The position numbers and the translations under genes were made by a program. A stretch of DNA of 61,590 nt from Streptomyces triticirhizae (GTDB taxonomy: Bacteria > Actinomycetota > Actinomycetes > Streptomycetales > Streptomycetaceae), in assembly GCF_003696235.1 (NCBI RefSeq), contig NZ_RFFJ01000010.1, forward strand, positions 1-61,590, in the 5' to 3' direction. Below the pieces are notes generated by a model, which was given only the letters and a program-made list of their open reading frames with translations, was not told where the DNA came from and ran no database searches. This document shows, in pieces, positions 35,112 through 41,983 of the stretch. The stretch's first letter is position 1, and every line of letters begins with the position of its first letter.

Positions 35112-35160
35112 TGCGCGTTTCCACGGCGCCTCTCTCCGGCCACCGCCCCGGATTTCCCGA

Positions 35161-35203
35161 TTGACCTCTCCTTGACGCGTGTTTGATGTCGGTCCACGAG
35201 AAT
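35161..35203 (+). promoter_or_regulatory. SARP-type binding site and promoter of the avrD-like operon
   Basis: Heptamers TTGACCT (35161), TTGACGC (35172) and TTGATGT (35183) recur with exact 11-bp period. After the third come 8 bases and a -10-like box GAGAAT (35198-35203). Core sequence, spacing and orientation towards the gene match the site before fabG. The in-frame ATG at 35202 lies inside this -10 box, which supports GTG 35256 as the true start. Confidence 0.7.
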
Positions 35204-35255
35204 GACGGCACAGGAAAAGCCAGACGAGGAAAACAGTCAGGGGAAGGCCGAGTCC

Positions 35256-36251
35256 GTGACCACAGCGCTGAGATTCTCATCGATAGACGAGTATCTGGGG
35301 GACGGCAGCAGAAGGTTCTTCAGCGAGGGGTTCAGAAGGGTCGGCCAGCGGCTGACCGACATCCGGGTCGAGCCCGCGCGGCCCGGCCAGGGGAGCGTCT
35401 CGGCGACGGCCGCCGTCACCTACCCCGAGGACTGGTCGCGCAAGGACCGGGCCATGGAGCTGAGGCCCCACCTGTCCAGCGTGGACGTGATGGTGCTCGC
35501 GGTCCAGCTGGTCGAGGTCTACCTCACCCGGGTCCACGGCCTGACCCCGGAGCAGCGGGCCGCCAGCTGGCTGCGCCGCTTCGCCGTGCGCTCCAGCGCC
35601 GGGCCGCAGGAGGACCTGGGCCGCTTCCCCGTCGTCGGCCGGCTGCGCCGCACCCTGCCGGGCGCCGGCCGCGTCCGGCCTGCGGTCTCCGCGTTCGACC
35701 TCAACGTCGGCGCCCTGAACGCGGTCTGCGAGGTCGAGCACGACGCGGGTTCCTCGGAGCTGACCCCGGTCGGCTACGCCGACGCCGAGCAGGCGTTGGG
35801 CCCGGCCGGGGAGCGGTACTACGGCGACGGCTTCCGCGCCCGCCGGCACACGCTCACGGACGTCCGGCTGGACCCGGACGGCCAACGGGTCGCGGCGCTG
35901 GCCACGTTCGCCGACCCCGACGGCCGGGCAGGGCTCGGCTTCGCCGCCGCCTACCAGCCGGGGCTGACGATGGTCGACTGCTTCCTCGCGCTGGCCCAGC
36001 TGGCCCAACTCCTCGTCTACCACGAGGACGGCATCACCCGGGGACAGAGCAACACGCTCTGGATGCGGCGGCTGACGATGACCTGCGAGCGGCCCGAGGC
36101 GCCCCTGGGCGCCGGCCTGCCGCTGGCGGTCACCCGACACCGCAGCGACGCCCTGGAGTTCTCCGGCGCCCGCTGGCGAAAGGCCGACATGTCAGGCGAC
36201 TTCCACACGATTCAGGCGCGCTCCTCGATGGCGCACCAACTCCCGAGGTGA
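35256..36251 (+). CDS. AvrD-like protein with two homologous halves
   Basis: 331 residues from GTG 35256, preceded by GGGGAAGG at 8 bases. The halves repeat each other: residues 13-40 (YLGDGSRRFFSEGFRR, LTDIRV) match 180-206 (ALGPAGERYYGDGFRA, LTDVRL), and 72-91 (HLSSVDVMVLAVQLVEVYL) match 236-255 (GLTMVDCFLALAQLAQLLVY). Length, N-terminus and duplication fit the AvrD family (Pfam PF05655) as I remember it. Pseudomonas AvrD directs formation of syringolides, built from a beta-keto acid and xylulose. The double unit also recalls AfsA, which condenses beta-ketoacyl groups with dihydroxyacetone phosphate. The enzymatic role here is inference. Confidence 0.6.
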   Translation: MTTALRFSSIDEYLGDGSRRFFSEGFRRVGQRLTDIRVEPARPGQGSVSATAAVTYPEDWSRKDRAMELRPHLSSVDVMVLAVQLVEVYLTRVHGLTPEQRAASWLRRFAVRSSAGPQEDLGRFPVVGRLRRTLPGAGRVRPAVSAFDLNVGALNAVCEVEHDAGSSELTPVGYADAEQALGPAGERYYGDGFRARRHTLTDVRLDPDGQRVAALATFADPDGRAGLGFAAAYQPGLTMVDCFLALAQLAQLLVYHEDGITRGQSNTLWMRRLTMTCERPEAPLGAGLPLAVTRHRSDALEFSGARWRKADMSGDFHTIQARSSMAHQLPR

Positions 36252-36253
36252 CC

Positions 36254-37033
36254 ATGGAACGCACGATCAGGCTCGCGGTCTCCGGAACGTACTCGACCGG
36301 GAAGACCACGACCACCGAGGCGATCTCGATCGCCACCGGCATCCCCCGCACCCACGCGCTGACCGCGCGGGACATCCTGCACGAGCTGCTGCCCGGGCGG
36401 CGCCTGGACCAGCTTTCGGCCTCCGAGCTGATGGTGATCGGCTTCCGGCGCATGGAGGAGCGCATCCACCACGAGGCGGCGGCGATGGAGAGCCACGGCT
36501 CGTTCGTCGCCGACGGCTCGGTGATCCACGAGTGGGTCTACGGTCACGTCAGGATGCGGGTGGGCATCAACCCCCAGGCCAACCGGGCCAGTCGGATCGC
36601 CAGGGAGATCGCCGGCATCCCGTTCAAGCCCATGATCCGCCAGACCATGGACGCCTGGGGCACCGTGGTCAGGAACCGCGCGCGCAACCACTACGACGCC
36701 TTCGTCCACCTCCCGGTGGAGACACACATCACCCAGGACGGCCACCGGCCGGTCTCCGAGGAGTTCCGGAAGCTCGGCGACCGGCTGCTGTTGGAGACGG
36801 TCGCCGACATCGGCATCCCGCACCACGTGGTGCGCGGCACCGTCGAGGAACGCGTCGGCAGGATCGCGGAGATCTTCGACCTGCCGCTGGTCATGCCGCT
36901 GGACGAGGCGGTCAAGCTGGCCGTGGACAGCGTGCGCGAACAGCGGGAGTCGCTGGCCAGGCGGGCCAGCGAGCAGGAGGCGGCCAACCCGGTCCCGCGC
37001 CGCAGGCGGCTGAAGTACGCGATCCGGTTCTGA
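36254..37033 (+). CDS. NadR/AAA_28-like P-loop ATPase or kinase
   Basis: 259 residues. The Walker A loop GTYSTGKTTTTE is at residues 11-22, a lid-like Arg-rich region (MRVGINPQANRASRIAREIAG) lies in the middle, and the C-terminus is basic (RRRRLKYAIRF). The pattern fits the NadR-type nucleoside-kinase group of small P-loop proteins. The start is 2 bases after the avrD-like stop, so the two are translated together. It may phosphorylate the AvrD-like enzyme's polyol substrate or product, but nothing in the sequence fixes that. Confidence 0.75.
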   Translation: MERTIRLAVSGTYSTGKTTTTEAISIATGIPRTHALTARDILHELLPGRRLDQLSASELMVIGFRRMEERIHHEAAAMESHGSFVADGSVIHEWVYGHVRMRVGINPQANRASRIAREIAGIPFKPMIRQTMDAWGTVVRNRARNHYDAFVHLPVETHITQDGHRPVSEEFRKLGDRLLLETVADIGIPHHVVRGTVEERVGRIAEIFDLPLVMPLDEAVKLAVDSVREQRESLARRASEQEAANPVPRRRRLKYAIRF

Positions 37034-37184
37034 ACGGGCACGGCCGCCTCCCCCGGCCGCGCCACTCCGCGCGACTCCGCGTCGCCGGGTGGGTGCCGGC
37101 GGCCCCTCGGCGGCGCGGGGACCAGCGCCTAGACTGGGCGGAGTTCGATCCGCAGGGCCGCGTTGACCAGGCAGGGGTGAGCCG

Positions 37185-37823
37185 ATGGCGGACACGGCGG
37201 TACACGACGGGCCCCCGGCCAGGGGCGGTTACCACCACGGCGACCTGCCCAACGCGCTGACCGAGGCGGCCGTCGCCCTGGCCAGCGAGGGCGGCCCGGG
37301 GGCCGTGGTCCTGAGGGCCGCGGCACGCCGCGTGGGGGTCTCGGCCACCGCCGCCTACCGCCACTTCGCCGGCCACGCCGACCTGTTGCGCGCGGTCAAG
37401 GAGCGCTCCCAGCGGCTGTTGGACGCCTCCGTCGCCACCGCGCTGGCCGCCTCGCCCCCGCTGCCCGAGCGCGGCGACGAGGCCGAGCGCCGGCTGCGCG
37501 CGATCGCCGAGGCGTATGTCTCCTTCGCGTTGGGACAGCCGGGGCTCTTCCGCTCCTGCTTCTGCCACACCGACGACGAGAACCCGCCCGACCCGCGCGC
37601 CTACGGCACCTACCAGCTGCTGCGCGAGGTGCTCGACGAACTGGCCGAGGCCGGGCGGGTCTCGCCCGGGCTGCGCGAGGACGCCGAGGCCGCCGTCTGG
37701 TCCACCGTCCACGGCCTGGCCACGCTGCTGCTCGACGGCCCGCTCAGCGTGCTCCCCGAGCCACGCCGGCGGGCCGTCGTCGAACGGTCCCTGGACGGGA
37801 TGGTCCACGGGCTGCGGAGCTGA
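37185..37823 (+). CDS. TetR/AcrR-family regulator (WHG-domain type)
   Basis: 212 residues. The start YHHGDLPNALTEAAVALASEGGPGA and helix-turn-helix (AARRVGVSATAAYRHFAGHADLL) are standard for TetR proteins with the C-terminal WHG domain, here VWSTVHGLATLLLDGPL. GGGGTGAGCC precedes the ATG, and a possible -10 box TAGACT lies near 37131. As the only TetR gene inside the accessory cluster it is the likeliest ligand to the palindrome at the MMPL promoter and could sense the exported product. Confidence 0.88.
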   Translation: MADTAVHDGPPARGGYHHGDLPNALTEAAVALASEGGPGAVVLRAAARRVGVSATAAYRHFAGHADLLRAVKERSQRLLDASVATALAASPPLPERGDEAERRLRAIAEAYVSFALGQPGLFRSCFCHTDDENPPDPRAYGTYQLLREVLDELAEAGRVSPGLREDAEAAVWSTVHGLATLLLDGPLSVLPEPRRRAVVERSLDGMVHGLRS

Positions 37824-37859
37824 CGCCCCCGAGCCGCCCGCGTCCCGCCCGAAGTCCCG

Positions 37860-38807
37860 TCAGCCGGCCGGGAGTTCGCAGGCGTCCACGGTCAGCACGG
37901 TCTTGCCCACGGCGTGCCCGGCCTCGACCGCCGCATAGGCGGCCGGCAGCTCGGCCAGCGGCCAGGTCCGTTCCACCAGGACCTCCACCTCGCCCCCGGC
38001 GGCGAGCGACGCCAGCTCGGCCAGCGCCGCGTGGTCCGGCTCGACCAGCATCGGAACGCCCCGCCTGCCGTCCGCGCCGGCGAACGGCGCCGGGTCGCCG
38101 CCCGCCACCCTCACCAGCACGCCGCCGGGGCGCGGGGTGCCCAGCAGCCGTTCGGTCTCCCGACCGCCCAGCAGGTCGAGGACGACGTCCACGTCCGCGA
38201 CCTCGGTCGCCGGGTCCTTCCTGGTGTGGTCGATCACCTCGTCCGCGCCCCAGCCGCGCACCAGCGCGTGCTTGCCCTCGCTGGCGGTGGCGATCACGGT
38301 GGCCCCCAGCCGCCGCGCGAGCCGCACCGCCAGATGCCCGACGCCGCCGCCGGCGGCCGTCACCAGCACCCGTTGCCCCGCCTCCACCCGCGCGACCTCG
38401 GTCAGCGCCTGCCAGGCGGTGAGGCCGGCCAGCGGCAGCGCGGCGGCGGCCTCGGGGCTCAACGCGGCCGGCCGCAGGGCCAGTTGACGCGTGGGGGCGG
38501 TGACGAACTCGGCGTGACAGCCGCCGGGGCGTGGGAAGCGCAGCAGCCCGAGCACCTCGTCGCCCGGCGCGAACCTGGTCACCATGGGGCCGACCGCGCG
38601 CACCACGCCCGCCATCTCCCAGCCCAGCGGGAAGGGATGCTCGACGGGCAGCCCCCGGCCGGCGGCGGCCCGGCAGTCCGCCGGGTTGATCCCGGCGGCC
38701 CGCACCTGAACCAGCACCTCGCCCAGCCAGGGCGCGGGTCGGTCCACCTCCGTCAGGCGTATCTCGCCGGGGCTGGTCGCCACGGCGGCGGTCATCGTCT
38801 CGGGCAT
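37860..38807 (-). CDS. Zinc-free quinone oxidoreductase (MDR family)
   Basis: 315 residues from ATG 38807 with GAGGAGAA upstream. The GroES-like part (VLVQVRAAGINPADCRAA, PFPLGWEMAGVV) and the NADPH motif TAAGGGVGHLAVRLARRLG are clear. Zinc ligands are absent, as in quinone/enoyl reductases. It reduces alpha,beta-enones or quinones. It lies 95 bp downstream of the SARP gene on the same strand. It could serve as a trans-acting enoyl reductase for the cluster, which otherwise lacks one. Confidence 0.88.
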   Translation of the reverse strand: MPETMTAAVATSPGEIRLTEVDRPAPWLGEVLVQVRAAGINPADCRAAAGRGLPVEHPFPLGWEMAGVVRAVGPMVTRFAPGDEVLGLLRFPRPGGCHAEFVTAPTRQLALRPAALSPEAAAALPLAGLTAWQALTEVARVEAGQRVLVTAAGGGVGHLAVRLARRLGATVIATASEGKHALVRGWGADEVIDHTRKDPATEVADVDVVLDLLGGRETERLLGTPRPGGVLVRVAGGDPAPFAGADGRRGVPMLVEPDHAALAELASLAAGGEVEVLVERTWPLAELPAAYAAVEAGHAVGKTVLTVDACELPAG

Positions 38808-38902
38808 GGTCCTCGCGTTCTCCTCGAAGGAACGGATCGTGAAGTGGGGGCGGGCGGCGGGCAACACCCCGCGCGCCGGCCCCCGTTGACGCCCCCGCGC
38901 GG

Positions 38903-39667
38903 TCAGGCGACCGGCCGCAGCGCCAGCAGTTCCGCGTGCAGCCGCTGCACCTCGGGCGACGGATCGATGCCCAACTCCTCGGCCAGCAGCGCCCGCAGCG
39001 AGCGGTAGGCGGCCAGCGCCTCGCTCCGGCGACCGGACGCCCACAGCGTCTCGATCAGTCGGCGGTGGAAGTACTCGTGCAGCGGATGGGCGGCCAGCAG
39101 CCCACGCAACTCCGGGACCAGCTCGCGGTGTTCGCCGAGCGCCATGTCCGCGTCGATACGCAGCTCCAGCGTGCGCAGCCGCAGGTCGGTGAGGTAGCGC
39201 AGGTGGCCGGAGAGCGCCGGCCCCGCCGCGACGTCGGACAGGGCCGGGCCGCGCCACAGCGCCAGCGCCTGGCGCAACAGCACGGCGGCGCGCCGGGTGT
39301 CGCCGGCCACCAGGGCTGTCCTGCCGCGCTCGGCGGTGGCGGCGAAGACCTCGGCGTCCACCTGCTCCTCGGTGGCCCGCAGCAGATAGCCGGACGAGCC
39401 CGTCGCCAGCGTCCCCTGGCCCACCGGCACCGGGCAGTCGCGCTCCAACATGGTCCGCAGGTGGTAGATGTGGGTGCGAACGGTGGTCTCCGGCCGGCGC
39501 GGCAGCCGGCTGCCCCACAGCTCCTCCGCGAACGTGCCCAGGCTGACCACCTGGCCGCGCCGCGCGGCCAGCAGCGCGAGCACCGTGCGCACTTTGACAC
39601 CCCGTGGGGTGAAAGCCCCCTGGTCGGTTTGGATTTCGAGCGGTCCGAGCAGACCGAACCTGATCAT
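38903..39667 (-). CDS. SARP-family pathway activator
   Basis: 254 residues, a short SARP with only two domains: an OmpR-like winged helix at about 8-95 (FTPRGVKVRTVLALLAARRGQVVS, ETTVRTHIYHLRTML) and the bacterial transcriptional activation domain at 97-244 (VDAEVFAATAERGRTAL ... ELGIDPSPEVQRLHAELL). Start ATG 39667 has GGAG upstream; a longer frame to 39790 is not needed. SARPs activate antibiotic clusters by binding tandem 11-bp-spaced repeats, and two such sites are found here, before fabG and the avrD-like gene. Confidence 0.92.
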   Translation of the reverse strand: MIRFGLLGPLEIQTDQGAFTPRGVKVRTVLALLAARRGQVVSLGTFAEELWGSRLPRRPETTVRTHIYHLRTMLERDCPVPVGQGTLATGSSGYLLRATEEQVDAEVFAATAERGRTALVAGDTRRAAVLLRQALALWRGPALSDVAAGPALSGHLRYLTDLRLRTLELRIDADMALGEHRELVPELRGLLAAHPLHEYFHRRLIETLWASGRRSEALAAYRSLRALLAEELGIDPSPEVQRLHAELLALRPVA

Positions 39668-39926
39668 TCTCAACACTCCGAACTGGTCACGCCTTTGACG
39701 GTGGAATCCAGGCGGGCGTGCCTCTTTACGGCGGTGTTCCCCCGTGGTCAGGTTCATGGGTAGCAGCAGGAGAGCGGCGGCGCCAAGCAATATCGTTCAG
39801 GGGATGCGTTCCATGTGTCGAACGAAACATCTCATGCCCGAGAACGCAACCGAACGGGACGTCGGAACGAACGGGGACGGGAAATTCCAGTTCCCCGAGG
39901 GAACCTCCCCGAGATCCCCGTGGAAG

Positions 39927-39968
39927 GTCAACTCCTCTCGTCAACAAGGTGGTTGCGAGAGTGTTGAC
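39927..39968. promoter_or_regulatory. Inverted repeat in the SARP/kinase intergenic region
   Basis: GTCAAC-TC-CTCTCG (39927-39940) faces CGAGAG-T-GTTGAC (39956-39968). Apart from one extra base in the left arm the arms pair fully. A third GTCAAC copy is at 39940-39945. The GTTGAC core resembles the SARP heptamers, so autoregulation is possible. Confidence 0.5.
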
Positions 39969-40080
39969 ATCCGGTCCCCGCAGGTGTGCGGGTGTAGTAT
40001 GCCGGTGTAACTAATGGGGGAAAGACAACACGCCGTGGGCACCGGGCATAGCTGGCGAGACGGACGCCAACGGTGGGCGT

Positions 40081-40096
40081 CAATGATCGATCAATG
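40081..40096. promoter_or_regulatory. 16-bp palindrome before the histidine kinase gene
   Basis: CAATGATCGATCAATG pairs in 7 of 8 positions, with a perfect TGATCGATCA core. It lies 25 bp before the kinase start, a position suited to a repressor or to the response regulator encoded next. Confidence 0.45.
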
Positions 40097-40121
40097 AACA
40101 CAGACGTCATGGGGGAGTGCT

Positions 40122-41189
40122 GTGCGCCTAAGATCATCAACGCTTGACACGGCCGATTTACTGTCAGAACGTCGGCCTCTGATCGTGGGGAACTACGCGG
40201 CGGAGTTGGAGCGGACCGCCTCGCCGCTGGCCCGGGACACCGGGCTGTTGAACGGATGCCTCACCCAGGCCGAGTACGTGCTCGACGACTGCGTGCGGGC
40301 GCTGCGCACGGGCGAGGTGCACCTGGACGTCACCAACCTGCCCCGGGTCGACCTGATGGCGGACAAGTTCGTGACCCACCAACTCCAGCCCGGGGACTAC
40401 CTGGAGGCGTCCCACGTCTTCGTCGAGGTGGCCTCCGTCGAGGTGCAGCGGGTCCTGCTGGACACCGCCTGCCCGGCCGACCTCCGCGAGGTCGCGACGC
40501 GGACGCTGGTGCGCGGAGCCGCCCGCCGCACCCGGTTCCTCGCCGGGTTCTACGACGCCGCCTCGCTGGACACCATCGACGAGATTCGGCTCCTGGAGCG
40601 GCGCAGCCTGGCCAGGGACGTGCACGACGGCATCGGGAACGGCCTCACGCTGGCGCTGCGGCTGGTGGACGGCGCGCTGGGGCGGGGCGGGGAGCCGGCG
40701 GAGCTGGCCTCGCGGCTGCGCAGGGCCCGCCAGGTCCTGCTCGACACGCTCTCCCAGGCGCAGGAGGTCATCTGCCAACTGCGCCGGCAGGACCCCGCGT
40801 TGGGCATCTTCGAGGCCCTGAGGATGTTCCGCGACCACGCCGGGTGCGGGACCACCGCCGTCGACCTCCGCTTATCCGGGGACGACTGGCGGGTCCCCGA
40901 CACCTCCCGCAAGGAGATCTATCTGATCCTCTGCGAGGCGCTGCGCAACGCCCTGGCGCACGCCGAGGCGGAGCGGGTGACCGTCACGGTGACGGTCGCC
41001 GACACCGAGGTGGTCGCCGAGGTCGCCGACGACGGGTGCGGCTTCGACCTCACGCCCCCCGGCGCCGGCGGCTACGGGCTGCGCTCGATGAGCGACCGGG
41101 CCGCGCTCCTCGGCGGCACCTGCCGGGTGTTCAGCGAGGTCGGGGTGGGGACCCGCGTACGACTGGGCGTTCCGCTGCGGGGGGAGTGA
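40122..41189 (+). CDS. Soluble NarL-type sensor histidine kinase with two TTA codons
   Basis: 355 residues from GTG 40122 with GGGGGAG upstream. There is no membrane segment; residues 1-155 are a helical sensor region of unknown type. The dimerisation box has the phosphorylated His168 (RRSLARDVHDGIGNGL), followed by the ATPase N box (LCEALRNALAHAEA) and G boxes (DDGCGFD, GGYGLRSMSDRAALLG). Codons 13 (40158-40160) and 251 (40872-40874) are TTA, which needs the late-expressed bldA tRNA in Streptomyces. It is followed after 1 base by its response regulator. Confidence 0.9.
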   Translation: MRLRSSTLDTADLLSERRPLIVGNYAAELERTASPLARDTGLLNGCLTQAEYVLDDCVRALRTGEVHLDVTNLPRVDLMADKFVTHQLQPGDYLEASHVFVEVASVEVQRVLLDTACPADLREVATRTLVRGAARRTRFLAGFYDAASLDTIDEIRLLERRSLARDVHDGIGNGLTLALRLVDGALGRGGEPAELASRLRRARQVLLDTLSQAQEVICQLRRQDPALGIFEALRMFRDHAGCGTTAVDLRLSGDDWRVPDTSRKEIYLILCEALRNALAHAEAERVTVTVTVADTEVVAEVADDGCGFDLTPPGAGGYGLRSMSDRAALLGGTCRVFSEVGVGTRVRLGVPLRGE

Positions 41190-41190
41190 G

Positions 41191-41904
41191 GTGCGCCCCG
41201 GCCCGGGGCGGCGCGTGCGCGTCGCCCTGGTCGACGACCATGCCCTGCCGCGCGAGACGGTCCGCGACATGCTCCTGTCCACGGGCCGCTTCACGCTGGT
41301 CGGCGAGGCGGGGAACGCGGAGGACGCGGTCGCGCTGGCCGCCAGGGAGCGCCCCGAGGTGCTGCTGCTCGACATCGGGATGCCGGGCCACGACCCGGCC
41401 CGCACGCTGCGCCGGGTCCTCGTCGAATCGCCCGGCACCCGGGTGGTCGTCGTCAGCATGTACGGCGAACTCCCCATGGTGCGGCAGCTGATGGCCCGGG
41501 GCGCGCGGGGCTATGTGCACAAGTCGGCGCGCTCCGACGAACTGGTGGACGCCATCCTCGGGGTGGCCGCCGGCGACCGGCGGATCGTGCTGTCCCGGCC
41601 GGAGACGTCGCCGCTCCCGGGCGGGGAACGCGGGGAACGCGGGGAACGGCGGCGCTCGGCGGCCCGGCTGATGTCCGACCGCGAGCTGGAGGTGCTGTCG
41701 CTGGTGGCCGGCGCGATGAGCAACCGGCAGATCGCCGCCCGGCTCTCCATCACCGAGGGCACCGTCAAACGCCATCTGCGGAACATCTTCGCCAAGTTGG
41801 ACGCCGTCTCCCGCATCGACGCGGTCAACAAGGCGTTCGCCGCCGGCATGATCCCCCCGCCCCCACCCCCGGCGCCCCGCGCCAGGCAGCGCCCGCCCGG
41901 CTGA
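41191..41904 (+). CDS. NarL/LuxR-type response regulator
   Basis: 237 residues. The receiver domain has the acidic pair VDDH (15-16), phosphorylated Asp61 (VLLLDIGMPG) and Lys in YVHKSARSD. The C-terminal LuxR helix-turn-helix is MSDRELEVLSLVAGAMSNRQIAARLSITEGTVKRHLRNI. The linker is encoded by three tandem 9-bp units (41621-41647), and the tail is Pro-rich. Partner of the upstream kinase; its likely targets are the nearby divergent SARP gene and itself. Confidence 0.92.
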   Translation: MRPGPGRRVRVALVDDHALPRETVRDMLLSTGRFTLVGEAGNAEDAVALAARERPEVLLLDIGMPGHDPARTLRRVLVESPGTRVVVVSMYGELPMVRQLMARGARGYVHKSARSDELVDAILGVAAGDRRIVLSRPETSPLPGGERGERGERRRSAARLMSDRELEVLSLVAGAMSNRQIAARLSITEGTVKRHLRNIFAKLDAVSRIDAVNKAFAAGMIPPPPPPAPRARQRPPG

Positions 41905-41928
41905 GGGGCCCCGCCGAGAGAACGGAGC

Positions 41929-41963
41929 GGGCCCCGGGCGGAGAACTTCTCCGCCTGGGGCCC
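41929..41963. terminator. Bidirectional hairpin terminator
   Basis: 17-bp arms (41929-41945 and 41947-41963) with one mismatch around a minimal loop, between the convergent response regulator and aceE genes. Confidence 0.8.
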
Positions 41964-41983
41964 GCCCGTTCACTCCGTGTCGG

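Larger units (their letters stand above)
39668..40121. other. Divergent SARP / histidine kinase control region
   Basis: 454 bp of unusually low GC for the window. It holds an inverted repeat (39927-39968), a 16-bp palindrome (40081-40096), and TTGACA (39964) and TAGTAT (39995) boxes 25 bp apart. No gene is evident. Confidence 0.6.

Noticed and set aside
35202..35255. ATG 35202 as the start of the AvrD-like protein
   Set aside because: It overlaps the -10 box of the SARP-type promoter and has a poor ribosome site, while GTG 35256 has GGGGAAGG 8 bases upstream and gives the expected length.
27407..37033. The accessory cluster as a classical aromatic polyketide cluster
   Set aside because: KS, chain-length factor and ACP are present, but there is no cyclase, aromatase or aromatic tailoring oxygenase in the window, and the gene order is ACP first.
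39964..40000. TTGACA and TAGTAT as a strong promoter for the histidine kinase
   Set aside because: The boxes are 25 bp apart, too far for a normal promoter; they were kept only as part of the control-region description.
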